From Nansenia antarctica (lineage: Eukaryota > Chordata > Actinopteri > Argentiniformes > Microstomatidae), in the NCBI GenBank assembly GCA_963989245.1, contig OZ022341.1, positions 56,236,655-56,300,654 of the forward strand: DNA of 64,000 bases, written 5' to 3'. The notes beneath the pieces were generated by a model that was given only the letters and a program-made list of their open reading frames with translations, was not told where the DNA came from and ran no database searches. The position numbers were made by a program, and so were the translations under genes. Below, one piece after another: positions 31,836 to 43,900 of the stretch (positions within the stretch are counted from its first letter, which is position 1; each line of letters starts with the position of its first letter).

Positions 31836-32949
31836 TTCATAAACATACATCTGCGCTCCCTGTCTAACGTTATATATATAACATGACATGTTATAAGGCT
31901 GATCTGTGCATGATATTGCTGCATTCTGACATATTTCATGTCGCATCTCCCCCCTTTGATGGTATATGATGAGCTATAGTCAGTCGCAATGGTCCAAAAT
32001 TCAAGTGCTTCGTAACACAGACGGGGTGAATTTCATGAATGAAAGTGAAAGTTCTGTCACAAAACGCCGTTACGTATCCTCACACATGTTTAAGTGGGTA
32101 TTGCGTGGGTAAAGTGAAATTACGTCTTTGTTTTGAGCGCCAGTGCGCGTTTTATGCGCGTGCACGCGGGGGAAAAAATTGTGCACGCGGAAAAAAAAAA
32201 ACGCGCGCGCTCGAAAGAGGACCCCCCCCCGCCACTAATGTGAAAAATCCTGGAGGAAACACTGCTGTGCCCCACCCAACATTTTTAGCACCAGCCGCCA
32301 CTGGCTAAAACCATCGAAATTAATATCATACAGTAATAGCAAGGTGATTTGTTTGTTGTGAGCAGCAGGGACAAGCTAATATAAAATAAACATCATTATC
32401 ACATCAACAGAGCTAGCTAGCTATGTTGCAGTGCAGCAGTGGGTAATGGAATGATGCTAGCTAGCTAGCGATTAGCGAATGTTTGCATAGCTTGATATTA
32501 ACCAAAATAAGAAACGAAAATATTAATAAATGGACATGACATAGCCTACCTCTGTTATGTGTACGTTTCTCCTCCTCCTCCTTTCTCCGCTTCCTCCCCT
32601 GTGCACCCGAGGGCTTAGTCCTTTTCATTCTTGCTGATGTTTAATTTGCTAGCTGCTAGCTTGTTGTAATTCTCAATGAACGTTCAGAGAGGGCACGCGT
32701 TAGTTGCGGGAGGGGGAGAGGGAGGGGGAGGGGGAGGGGAGGTTCGCATGAGGCGAGTGTCACGAAGCGTAATAGAGACAGTAGGCTGAGACATGTTTTC
32801 ATAGAGACATACAATTCATTTCATCAGAGACAAAATTATTTAAATGAAAATAAAAATGCCCGGGGGGCGCCAAATGCCAAATGGGTGGGGCATTTGGCGC
32901 CCCCCGGGCAATTGGCGCCCTAGGCGACCGCCTATGCCCTGCCCATTCC

Positions 32950-33978
32950 CAAAGATTATGACAAAAGGATGCTAGTTGCTTGAATCGCGCCTCCTTGTTA
33001 CAAGTCTGTCACTCACTCTTTCACTTCCTGACCTGATATATAAAAACATATTTGTCAAAAAATGTGTTGTCAACTAAAGCATGAGTTGGTTAATTTATCC
33101 ATGTGTATGAACACAAGATGTGTGAATTTCTGCTACAGAAACCATTGCTAACGTTTGTACAGGAGAGGGCGCTGTTTGTTAGTTGTTTTTTATCCAGCAT
33201 ATTATGCTCTTGAAAACGTTGATGTTGCTGTAATCCGAAATTGTGAAATAAAGTAAATATTGATCATATTCTTTGAAGGAGTATTCTTACTATACACGAG
33301 GATGAGCACAACCTACCTAACAATGTACGTTTTTTTTTCATTTAGATAAATACAATCCAAATACTTTATGTAATTTACATCTGAGATATCTGAGATTAAT
33401 ACAACTTTATATTTGGACATTGATCCAGTGTATGACATTAACCCATGCCATACACCTGTAGAATGAACGTTACAATAGCTGATACGCCTGTGATTGGCAG
33501 TTTCTTGAGAGAAATGCAGTATATTTTCACACACTACAGTCAAATAATCTTCATACAGAAGGGCTATGCTGCTCTATTTCAATGATCTGTCGTCACTTCT
33601 ATGTGTCCAATCGGCGACAGAAATCTGCGAAATGTACGCACGCCACGCCTCTCCGTGTATCTATTTATACAATATTGCAACACGGTGGATAGGCATTACA
33701 GTGTAGGCATAGGTCGTAGAAATCACCACCGCAAGCTACGAGTGCTTCTGAATGGATGCAATTTCTAGATAACATAGCTGATACACCGGAGGGAAAATAC
33801 TCTTGAAATGAGTATTTAGACACATTTTGGGGTACACTTTTGGGGTACACCTTCATCTGCTGCTCTTCAATTGTTATTTAAATCAAATAGGCTTAGCTGT
33901 ATTGAGAGCACATCTGTGACAGTGCCGCCAGTGTATGACATTTTCCAGTAACGTTTATATCGGCATTAGTACCAGCAA
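32950..33978 (+). promoter_or_regulatory. Upstream / 5' flank of slc16a10, no element resolved
   Basis: This stretch lies between the end of the hAT-1 element and the slc16a10 start codon. I see no ORF worth calling and no CpG-island character. A TATA-like TTTATACAATATTG occurs at about 33664, and several short upstream ATGs occur. The promoter and 5' UTR are probably here, but their limits cannot be set from sequence alone. Confidence 0.3.
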
Positions 33979-34327
33979 ATGACAGAAGATTACAATATGT
34001 CAGACAATGACGCTGGTAATGATACGGCAGATGTCGTGCCTGCAGAGGAAAGCGCAGTGGAGCCCGAGGGGACAAGCTGGAGCGACGCAGAGCCCGAGGA
34101 GAAGAAGGAGAACGGAGAGAGCAAAGGAACCATCCAGGAGCCGGTCCCCGAGGCGGCAGAGGAAGAGTTCGTGCACCCTGAAGGAGGTTGGGGATGGGTG
34201 GTCATGCTGGCTGCGATGTGGTGCAATGGAGCGGTGTTTGGAATCCAGAACGCCTTTGGCATCCTGTTCGTGTCCCTGCTGAAAGAATTCGGCTCAGAAG
34301 ATGATGAAGACCTCAGGTTCAAAACAG
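33979..34327 (+). CDS. slc16a10: slc16a10 exon 1: N-terminus and first membrane segment of an MCT10-type transporter
   Basis: This exon encodes 116 residues plus the first base of codon 117. An acidic, Glu/Pro-rich cytosolic tail of about 64 residues leads into HPEGGWGWVVMLAAMWCNG, the conserved signature of the monocarboxylate transporter family at the start of TM1. The rest of TM1 ends near residue 105. The donor is CAG|GTGAGT and leaves phase 1, which pairs with exon 2. MCT10 (TAT1) is known to carry aromatic amino acids and thyroid hormones across the plasma membrane by facilitated diffusion. The TM1 region resembles MCT10 (VMLAAMWCNG, FGIQNA) more than MCT8. The first ATG is 33979. An in-frame second ATG at 33997 would give a protein six residues shorter, and the sequence does not decide between them. 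A TATA-like TTTATA lies about 315 bp upstream, but the transcription start is not determined. Confidence 0.9.
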
Positions 34328-36589
34328 GTGAGTTGTCCCAAACGGAGCTGTACTAGGCTAGCTTGCTCGGCCTGTGTGTGTACTCTGTGTAGCCTACTGT
34401 ACAGAGACACAATCATGCCATTATTTTTTGTCAGCTAGCACTTCCTGTAAGAATGTTGAATTGACAAATGGAATTAGCTAAATGCTAAGTAATCAAAACA
34501 TACTTTTAAAATCCACGTTTTAATTTGGTATCATTAATCATTCAAACTTCATAATAATTGCGCTGCTTTTCCTGGTTGCAAAAAGAACATGCCATGCCAC
34601 TCGGCTGGCTGTTGGAGGTAGGAGCCTTTCGCCGTGCGTTACTTCCAGGAGGCGGGCATTTAAAACACCGCGAAAATGAACGCAAACGATTCGCAAATCA
34701 AAAGATCAAGTTGGTTAAAATTGAATTGCATTTACTACGTTTATTTTGTCAATGCAAAATTCCAGTTGACTAAAATGTATTATGTAAATAACGTTTTTCA
34801 TCCACTTACGTTTCCCGTTTGAAAGCTCTGTAAAGGTCAGTAGGTTAGTCGAACATACTAGGATCGTCACAGAAGATCATTACGAGATGAAGAATCAAGA
34901 AAAAACAATTATGTGGGATTTAATTACTACATATCTCTATATCCGCTATTATGTAGGGTACATTCTTTGCGCTTGCATGGCTATGTATAATTTAGGCTAA
35001 TCTTTGAACCCATTTGTCCAAATAGTAAGCCCACAGCATAAGGAACAGGAGAACGAGTTTATTGTTGGCACCCTCCCGCTGGCTCACAGTGTCTGTCAAC
35101 TTTTCATTAATTGGCAGCTGCTCTTGCAGTATGAACTAATAGTTCAGAGCAGGGCACATGAACACTTAATTATTACTGATCATAGTTGAATAATGAAATG
35201 GTTAAATGTTTTACATTGTGTCCTCAAAGTATTAAATGTGAACCCCCTTAGCACAACCCAGGTAGGTATTAGTAAAGTGGAGTAGTCTCTTGGTTACAGA
35301 GACTGACGATTTCAGTTAGTTTCAGAGCAACATAAACTGGAGTATGTTCAGTGACAGCCCTATCCAACCAAATACATTTTTACAGATAATTGAAGATGTG
35401 GTAGTATACTGACTTACTATGTGGTGACAATCCTTCACATCAACCATGAGCTACCAGTCTCTATTTCTCTTAGTTTCATCATTTCGGCAGTTGCTATGCT
35501 TTGGCTTTTGTAGGGCAATAAAGTGGGGGCAATCTAACACAGATGCATGGTTCGTTGGTTCTTGTAATACATAGGTGGGTAGGGTAAGAGGACTGCGGTC
35601 TCTGCTGTGATTAGGCAAAAGTGTTGATGTCACTCCTTTTAAGGGTGAGGTCATGACCCAGGCTATATATGAAAGTAAAAGTTACACTGTGTTTGGGAGT
35701 GGTAGGTTAGAAATACATCAGAAATCACTATATTCTTCACACATAATATGTATATACAGTATAATTTTGTTCTGATTCTTCACCCAATGAGAATGGATTT
35801 ATCCATTGAGCATCTTTGCTGATATCTAAGATATTCTGCAGACTCATGTAGCCTAGGAGCGTTGTTACATTGTAATAACATTGTTACAACGCAATTACTT
35901 CAAGTGCTAATCACTGATAATCCTATTAATTCCTGTTTTACTTGTTTCACTTCGATACTATGCCCGGATTTTGTCCCACAACATTAAAAACCTCTTAGAG
36001 CTTCCGCTTCCGGAATGTGTGGCGGGGATTGCATCAGCGTGCCTCGAGTCCAGCTGTCGCCCCCCATTTCCCCAATCCCTCCTAGTCCAGTTGTCAGAGG
36101 TCTCCCTGAGGAAGGAACATAAGGCAGGATGCCAGTAGATGCTGCTGGACAATGGGAGTTGGGTGCCTGTGGGGTTTTTGGTTGCCCATATCATAATAGC
36201 CCATATCATGGCCTTTATTTTACCTAGTTCATAAAACTGCAGTTACTCAGGGGCAATGCCTTTTGGGGTTAAGACAGGAAACAAGAAAAGCAAGATCTCT
36301 CAACGGCGCATGACATCATTGGCTTGGTTTGTGTGCAGATGTGAGGGATATATATACTTAACCATGTGTGGGATATATACGTATACTTAACCATAAATTA
36401 AGCAAAACGTTTCACTACAATATAACAGGCCTTACAGATCAGCCCAACCAAGTTAATGGTACTGAAATGTGGCCTATTGTACAATTAACTGTCACTCATT
36501 TAAAATAGACAGATCAAAGGTGTTAGCTCTCAAGTCACCAGCAAGAAGGTTTGTTTCTGTTTATTTATTTATTATTATCTCAAACAAGA
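34328..36589 (+). other. slc16a10 intron 1, 5' part
   Basis: No recognisable gene or element. Ordinary AT-rich intron. Confidence 0.5.
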
Positions 36590-36640
36590 AGCCTGGATTT
36601 TCCTTTAGCGATATTGATGGAATACGCCCCCCTGATGTTG
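36590..36640. repeat. Half copy of the GGGGTATTCC MITE
   Basis: GCCTGGATTTTCCTTTAGCG followed by GATGGAATACGCCCCCCTGA matches the right half of 19540-19676. Confidence 0.55.
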
Positions 36641-36667
36641 TTAAACATTTATTTGTGTCCTTTCATA

Positions 36668-39315
36668 AACATACACTCGCCGAACACTTTATTAGGAACA
36701 CCTGTACACCTCATTCATGCAATTATCTAATCAGCCAATCGTGTGGCAGCAGCGCAATGCATGAATTCCTGCAGATATGGGCCAGCAGCTTCAGGTAATG
36801 TTCCCATCAACCATCAGAATTGGGGAAAAAATGTGATCCCAGTGATTTTGAGTTTGAGTATTTCTAAAACTGCTGATCTCCTGGGATTTTCACGCAAAAC
36901 AATCTCGTTTACCTAGTTTACTCAGAATGGTACAGTAAAGGAAAAACATCCAGTGAGCGGCAGTTCTGCAGGCGGAAAAGCTGTGTTGATGACAGAGGTT
37001 AACAGAGAATGGCCAGACTGGTCGAGCTGACAGAAAGGTTACGTTAACTCAGATAACCACTCTGTACAATTCTGGTGAGTGGTAAAGTATCTCAGAATGC
37101 ACAACATGTCAAACCTTGAGGCAGATGGGCTACAACAGCAGAAGGCCATGTTGGGTTCCACTTCTGTCAGCCAAGAACAGAAAGTTGAGGCTGCAGTGGG
37201 CACAGGCTCTCTAAAACTGGACAGTTGAAGACTGGGAAAATGTAGCCTGGTCTGATGAATCTCGATTTCTGCTGAGGCACACAGACAGCAGGCTCAGAAT
37301 TTGGTGCCAACAGCATGAATCCATGGACCAACATTACATGTTGTCTCAACAGTCCAATCTGGTGTAATGGCCCGCACTTTCGGCCCGTTAATGATGATGA
37401 ATGAATGAATGGTCTTTATTGTCATTAATATAGTACAGGTACCATACAACGAAATTTGTGAGGGGGGGCTCCCCTGGTGCTAGGAAAAAAATACTAAAAA
37501 CAAGAAGGGAAAAGAGCTGGTTTACATAAATAAAGGCTATATACACTATCCACTATACTATACTATACAAATAAAACACTGTGCTGTACTCTATGCTATG
37601 CTATAAATATCCTAACATTTCCTATCTCTGAACCTTATGTGCACGAGGGTTGTCATATTGCACATAGTATTATTGCACATTCATTTAAAGTGTCGCAGTT
37701 TGTAGGTTTGAAATGTTCACAGTTGTGTTTCAGTATTGCACTTGATTACAATCTAGTAGCTGCCATCAAATTGTCTAGATTGTCCAGGGCCTAGAACCTA
37801 GGTCTTTGCTGTGTTCAGGGCCTGAATGGCCCTAGGGTAGAAGCTGAGCTTCAGTCTATTTGTCCTTGCGGACATGGTCCTGAACTGCCTGCCCGAGGGC
37901 AGCCGAGCAAAGTGTTCGTTCCCAGGGTGGGATGGGTCTCTGGAGATCTTGGAGGCCTTCTTGAGGCAGCGTGTGTTGTACAGCTCTTCCAGAGAGGGGA
38001 GGGGGGCGCCGATGATCTTCTGGGCCGATCTCACGACTCTCTGTAGCGCTTTCCTCTCTGCGGCTGTGCAGCTGGAGAACCACACGCAGATGCAGTAGGT
38101 GAGGATGCTCTCCACTGTGCAGCGGTAGAAGGTCACAAGCAGCTCCTGTTTGAGGTGGTATTTCCTGAGGACTCTCAGGAAGTAGAGCCGCTGTTGTGCC
38201 TTCTTGATGATGGCTGCTGTGTTGGTCTTCCAGGACAGGTCATCCTGAATGTGCACCCCCAGGAATCGGAGGGTTGAGACTCTCTCCACGCTCCCTCCAT
38301 CGACGAGCAGGGGCTGGACCTCAGATCTTTTCCTCCTGAAGTCCACAATGATTTCCTGGGTCTTTGACTGGTTCAGCAGCAGGTTGTTAACCTTGCACAG
38401 CTTGCCCAGCTGCTCCACCTCATCCCTGTACGCCGCCTCGTCCCCGAGATGCAGCCCACCACGGTGGTGTCGTCTGCAAACTTTATGATGGAGTTGCTGG
38501 GGTGGACGGGGGTGAAGTCGTAGGTGTAGAGGTTGTAGAGGATGGGGCTTAGCACGCAGCCCTGGGGGGACCCAGTGCTGAGTCTGAGGGCTGTGGAGGT
38601 GTGGGAGCCCACCCGCACCCTCTGGGGGCGGTCAGACAGGAAGTCCTTGATCCATGCACAGATGGAGTGTGATAGTCCCAGGTCTAGTAGTTTGGTCACT
38701 AGCCTGTCTGGAAGGATGGTGTTGAAGGCAGAGCTGAAGTCCACAAAGAGCAGTCTCGCGTAGCTGTTCCCCCTCTCCAGGTGGGATAGAGTGGAGTGGA
38801 GAGTCGTCGCGATGGCGTCCTCTGTGGACCTGTGGGCTCTGTAGGCGAACTGGTATGGATCCAGGTTGGGCGGGAGGCGTGTGACTATGTGGGCCCGGAC
38901 CAGTTTCTCGAAGCACTTCATGATGATTGGTGTGAGTGCCACCGGGCGGTAGTCGTTTAGGCAGCTCACCGTGCTTTTCTTCGGGACTGGGATGATTGTT
39001 GAGGTTTTCAATCATCGCTTGAATGCCACAGCCTCTTTGAGTATTGTTGCTGACCATGTGCATCCCTTCATGGCCACATGTCACAAAGCAAAAGTCGTCT
39101 CAAACTGGTTTCATGAACATGACAATGAGTTCAGTGTTCTTCAGTGGACTTCCCAGTCACCGGATCTGACTTGAAAGTGCACCTGCTGAAAAATCTTGTG
39201 TGATGCAATCATGTCATTATGGACCAGAATCTCAAAAGAATGTTTCCAACATCTTGTGGAATCAATGTCATGAATAATTAAGACTACGGGATACTACCCA
39301 GTATTACTACCATGA
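36668..39315 (+). mobile_element. Tc1/mariner-like element, decayed and split by a Rex1 insertion
   Basis: The left end is ACTCGCCGAACACTTTATTA, a well-known fish Tc1 end. The 36668-37383 part holds remnants of the helix-turn-helix and first catalytic region. After the Rex1 insert the right part (39009-39315) resumes with the fragment read as HVHPFMATCHKAKVVSNWFHEHDNEF, the catalytic-core region of Tc1 transposases. Many stops and deletions are present and the right inverted end is not preserved. It is an old dead copy. Confidence 0.8.
37384..39008 (-). pseudogene. Rex1-type LINE on minus strand, inserted in the Tc1 relic
   Basis: Minus-strand RT from 39011: KKSTVSCLNDYRPVALTPII, FVDFSSAFNTILPDRL (first Asp), GSPQGCVLSPILYNLYT and IIKFADDTTVV (catalytic DD). 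A frameshift near 38430 follows, then the C-terminal 206 residues to 37798. The 3' UTR ends at about 37384 with ATTCATTCAT on the minus strand. The endonuclease is missing (5' truncation). Confidence 0.86.
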
Positions 39316-39696
39316 GGGCGAGGTGAAATTGGGTGAACCATTCAACTGAATGGGGTTAGAGGGTGGGATGATTGTTGTGTTGCACAAATACTACCTGCTG
39401 TATAGGAAGTGTCCAAAGTACAGGAAGTTTAAAGGAAGATCAATGGTGAGAGGCCCATTGCCCTGACAGGCAGGATGAGAGGATGATTGACTAGGCAGAG
39501 ATTACATTGGAAAACTCAATAAACCTTCCGAATGGGACTTTTTTTTCTTCAGTATATGGTATATTTGGGAGAGAGAGAAGAAAGATACTAATACGTTTAG
39601 ATACTATTTAGAATGACAGGGTAAACAAGATTGATAAATGATTTAGGCCTAGATTAGAATGAACCCCATCAGATTATTATACCAGCGGTTTAACTA

Positions 39697-40962
39697 CTAT
39701 CTGTTTTCCTGAAGAGGACTCAGCACACAGCCCTGTGGGACACCAGTGTTCAGGGTCAGGGTGGAGGAGGTGTGGTTGTCTAACCTAACAAATTGGGGTC
39801 TGTTGGTCAGGAAATCCACGGTCCAGTTGCAGAGGGATGTGCTGATGGCAAACTTGGAGGGGATGATGGTGTTGAATGCTGAGCTGAAGTCAATGAACAG
39901 TGTTATGTCTCCCAGATCTGACTCGTTGGGGGTGTAGGGGAGACAACAAAGTGTATACATCAAGCTTAATGTTGTGAACTAATAACAAGTCACAAAGCAA
40001 TTTAACTAAAGTGCAAGAATTTATTTACAATAATAGTGATGAGATTACAATACACACGCCAAAGGACAACAGGTAGACTATGAGCGGTGCCAACTAAAAA
40101 ATAATCCTAATTATTAATCTAGTGCATATGTACAACCTATTCTAATAAATACATGGGCATCCAAGGGTATCTCACCTACTCACCTGTTTTCTATGGTGTA
40201 TGTGTGTGCCAAAACAAATTAACTCAAAAGACACAATGTTCAATGTAAGGCAAATGAACAAGACAGGACAAGTTAATAATAACAAAAAGCTCTACTGTAA
40301 GTGTTCGTAAGTACATGTTGATATCTGATTTTACTGAAAGAATCTAAGTCGACAGAACAAACACAACCACACCCAAAACTAGTCGACTGACAATGGGAAA
40401 TCTGGTGGAACATTTAAACAGACAGGCAGCCTTCTGATTGGACAGGAACAGGGAATGATTGATGAATGACGGGGATGAATGGCCAATTGCAGACGGACAC
40501 ATCAATGTAGAATGATAGTGAGAGGGAAAACAGAAGGACGTAACAAATAGCAAATTGCATCCTTGCGTTGGTGTTGTAATCCAGTGGGTCAGGGCGGAGT
40601 GTAGTGCTGTGGAGAAGGCATCCTCCATTGATTAGGTTAGCCAGGACCAACCTCTCAAAACACTTCCTGATGATGGAGGTGAGTGAAACAGCTTTGATGA
40701 CTGGTTCCTTGTTGTCCTGGTCGAAGCAAGTGTAGAAGTGGTTGAGCTTGTCTGGGAGGGAGGCAGTGCTGCTTGGGGAGGGTGTGTTTTTGGGCTTGTA
40801 GTCCATGATGACCTGGATGCCCTGCCACATGCGTCGTTGATCAGAGGTGTTCTGAAAGTGCTCCTCAAGCTGCAGTTTGTGGTTGTGTTTGGCCTTCCTA
40901 ATGCCCCTCTTCAGGTTAGCCCTGGATGAGACAGTTGTACAGATCGGTTCTCTATCTGGCAC
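39697..40962 (-). pseudogene. Second Rex-like LINE fragment split by an LTR-like insert
   Basis: Minus strand: 40962-40630 reads NLKRGIRKAKHNHKLQLEEH and IRKCFERLVLANL (RT start). After an insert at 39970-40545, 39960-39700 reads LFIDFSSAFNTIIP and NTGVPQGCVLSPL. It is diverged from the Rex1 copies at 17.3 and 37.4 kb and truncated at both ends. Confidence 0.7.
39970..40545. repeat. Possible solo LTR (TG...CA, 576 bp) in the LINE
   Basis: It begins TGTTGTGAAC and ends GACGTAACA, interrupting the LINE reading frames. The distal part (GGCCAATTG ... GAATGATAG ... CGTAACA) resembles the 45134-45281 element. No clean target duplication was found. Confidence 0.35.
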
Positions 40963-40964
40963 AC

Positions 40965-43900
40965 CTAATATGAAAATGATAAACTGTGATGGGATGTTAT
41001 GGAATTGTAGCGAATATTAGCGAAAGTTACATTTAAGCTAATAAAACACTTGTTTTACAGAGATGTTGTCTTGGTGGAGAGAGACTTCAGACACAATGAG
41101 CTCCTTCACCATTGTGACTTATTTGCCATAAGTCTTAAGAATTTAAGCATGGCCATAGACCAGGTTAGTTGGTCATTAATGTGGATCATAGACATTAAAT
41201 GCCACTCAGAGTGGTTATTATGTCATGACATTTGACATTTCCCCAGAGCTGTCAGATCAAAAGTAAAAACCTCCCCATTTAATCAAATTGGTTTGGTCCA
41301 TGCTTACGCCTCACATGTGGGATAGTAGTACAGTCTTAGCCCTCCTGGTGGAAACTGAATGAAAACCACTTGATGCCTATTCAGCTTGCTCACTGAGAGG
41401 GATAAACAAGTGATGACTAGCTAATCTAGTGATAATAGCTGCAAGTGCTCAGAGAGAGGGGAGAGGTCAGAGATGAGGTGGCTCAGCCATGTGTGTGAAG
41501 CATGCTAAGCCATTTGTCATGAATGGGACATGTCTTCATGTGGTGAGGGGAAGGGGGGGGGGTCACTGGCCAGCTACTGTGCCCAGTATTGTATCGCTCC
41601 CTTCATTACCCCTGTCTTCATCTAAAGAATAGCACTGTACTAATTGCCTCCCAATGTTGTTCTGGCTGAAATTGAATGGTTTGCAGTCATAAATGTACTT
41701 TACTTTACTAAATTATGATTTTAGACTCTACTCCATGAAGATAGATTAAACAGAGCATGTATAGACTTTGGCAGAAATTAAAAAATGCATTGCACACAAA
41801 AAAAACTTGATTCAACCTTTCAGCTGTTTGTTGGAGTATATGTGTTATACCCTACTTCTGTTCTCCGTGCTGAGGATTAGTCTAATCACTCATTAATGGA
41901 GCAAAATCCCCCAGAGCTGGTCCTCATGCTTTAGCTCCAAAACCCTGTGTTACCCCACTGAGAACTTATATTAGAAATGTACTGAGGCATGTATGTAGAA
42001 GCCCTTCAACTTAAACAGGTGGGCTACAATCTTAACTGAATAAGCCTACAAAAAAAGCATGTCTAGTGAATGAATGTCACATGTAATCAGTTAAGAGTTA
42101 CTGTTCATGAGTGTGAGTGATGGTGGAATGTTTCTTTCTGATTTTTACATTCATCATCCTGCCCTGATGAGGTAGTACATTTTTCTACATAACCTCAAAG
42201 CACCTCAGTGTTGGTTAATTCCTTATGTTAAGCTTTAAGGAGAATTACATAGAAAAAAATGTCTGGCCCTTTGAGTGCACTGTACTGCCAAACACAGGGT
42301 TGCTTTGCCAACAGTCCTGAAAAATGGACCTGAACTTTTCACATCCACGGCTGGTCTCCCTCAACTGTGGTCTATGAGCTAGAGCCAAGTATAGTCTGTT
42401 GAAAAGAAAATGATGTTCTTTATCTATAAGGATTAATAATCTAGTCTTTCTTAGATAATTGCGTCTTTCAACTCAAGAAGGGAATTCAGTACCATGTACC
42501 ATGTAAATAAATCGGAATGCATTCAACTTGAACGTTTTTTTCTTCTTCTTTTTTCTAAGAGATGAGGTTAAACTGAGGTCTGTTCCAGCCAGGTTTACTT
42601 GTCACGAGAAATAATGGTTCACTCCCATACACACACTGGCCTGCTGTGCCCACCCCTCTGCCCCAGGTGCAGAAACAAGTGCCAAAGCGGATGAGAAGGA
42701 GAGTTAGAACCCTAATCAGCCAATCGCGGCATGGGATGTTGGGGTGGGGAGTTGGAGCCCATGGGCTGGACCCCTGCTTTGTCACTGGCCGTCACATCTG
42801 TGTAAAGAGTTCTCTTTCCCTCCCTCACTCCAGTCTACAACGAATGCCAGATGGGGTTGCTCCTAGGCCCCATGCCATATAAGTCCTTTGCTTGTGGAAC
42901 CTAATGTTAGAGTAGCTGTAAAAACCAACAACCTGTAGGTCACACAGGCAAGAGCTTCACTGTTCCTGACCATCTGTTTTGATGAATCTGAAGCAACCTT
43001 CAAGATAAAGATGTTCATTCATATCCTTCATATGACTAGATATAGTTTTCTTTGGTATGGATGTTAAACAAAAAGGTCAGGCAGACAGATAAAGCTGATG
43101 AATGATGGTTTGTCTCTGGAAGTAAACTTGACATGGTTATTGACCGAAACTGAGTTCAGCTTTAGCGTTAAACTGAAAATATTGTTTCAGTATCTCTCAC
43201 AGTGAGGATCTGCTGTGCTCCGACGCAGGTGAACAGAGTTCATTTGACTGCCCCCTGGTGGTTTGGACAGGATAGAGTGTGAAGGGCCCTGCCAACATAA
43301 AACCACCTTGAGGGTCCTAACCCTAACCCTAGGCCAATGATTCTGACGTACGTTGAGATTACATAACATGTCTGTCATTATTTTACACACTAACCGGGCG
43401 AGTGTACACTGTACAGTACACCACGCAGAGAGTGATTTTCTTTCCCTGATCATTTGTAAATGAGGAGGCAAATGAGTGGCGGCGCAGCATGGGATCAAGA
43501 TGCATGTTTTAGATAATCCCACATCCCGGCACCCTGTTCTTCCGATTCCAAGCCTGTTTGTTTCCCCCCAATCTGAGTTATAGCTGCAGGATCCGTGGTA
43601 CTTTCCTTCCAGTCTCGCTCCCATGGAGAGCAGGGGGAACAGAAAACAAGGTGGTCTGGGGCGAGGCCTTCCTCTCTCCATCTCCCTGGGTCCCTGGTCC
43701 TCTGGGCCCTCGGCTGGGACTGTCTGAGAAGCACGCAGCAGCAGTAAAATTATTAAAACAAATAAAAGAACACAATGGTCTATAGCTCCGTGTCTGCGTG
43801 GGGTACAGAGAGGAAATCTTCAACGGGAGACGGCAGCCCTATGCATTGCTCTATATCTCTCTTATCCTGGGCTTAGCCCCACAAAGGAGCACATTCCAGC

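Larger units (their letters stand above)
24376..32303. mobile_element. hAT-2: hAT-type element nested in hAT-1
   Basis: The ends CAGTGGCTGCTGG and CCAGCCGCCACTG are inverted repeats. It is flanked by the exact 8-bp duplication GCTAAAAC (24368-24375 and 32304-32311). Its own sequence is only 24376-24896, 25217-25581 and 31836-32303, about 1.35 kb without a transposase, so it is non-autonomous. It hosts a Rex1 fragment and BEL copy 2. Iterated CTTCCGG motifs lie at 24755-24792. Confidence 0.82.
21363..32628 (-). pseudogene. hAT-1 transposase (ZMYM1-like, DUF4371 + hAT dimerisation), three exons, broken
   Basis: Exon 1, 32628-32550: MKRTKPSGAQGRKRRKEEEE, a basic start; donor GGTAGG. Exon 2, 24083-24006: ALRKYFQKPPDPGAGEG; donor GTAAG. 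Exon 3, 23649-21363, begins after TGCAG. Splice phases agree throughout. Exon 3 carries a TTF-type zinc finger region (RSCHHHHFYRALVNGEKIKR, YCFCCKLFS), a DUF4371 / RNase H-like core (CGAHTLNLVVADAAKSS), and the C-terminal dimerisation motif (AERSFSKLKLMKTYLRS). It is broken by TAA at about 22802 and a one-base frameshift at about 22675. Intron 1 now spans 8.4 kb because of nested insertions. It resembles the hAT-derived ZMYM1-like proteins common in fish. Confidence 0.85.
20664..32941 (-). mobile_element. hAT-1: hAT transposon with spliced transposase, carrying nested elements
   Basis: The ends CAGGGCCGCC and GCCTATGCCCTG are short inverted repeats with the CAGGG/CCCTG ends of hAT. It is flanked by the exact 8-bp duplication CCCATTCC (20656-20663 and 32942-32949). 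The transposase gene reads on minus from 32628 to 21363. The original element was about 4.3 kb, and the remainder is a nested hAT-2 (24376-32303) sitting in transposase intron 1. Confidence 0.88.

Noticed and set aside
43314..43331. Second interstitial telomere tract
   Set aside because: Only about two and a half CCCTAA units, which is not enough to distinguish from chance.
43187..43681. 164-residue minus-strand ORF in intron 1
   Set aside because: No domain resemblance, low complexity near its start, no splice or start support, and inside an intron on the opposite strand.
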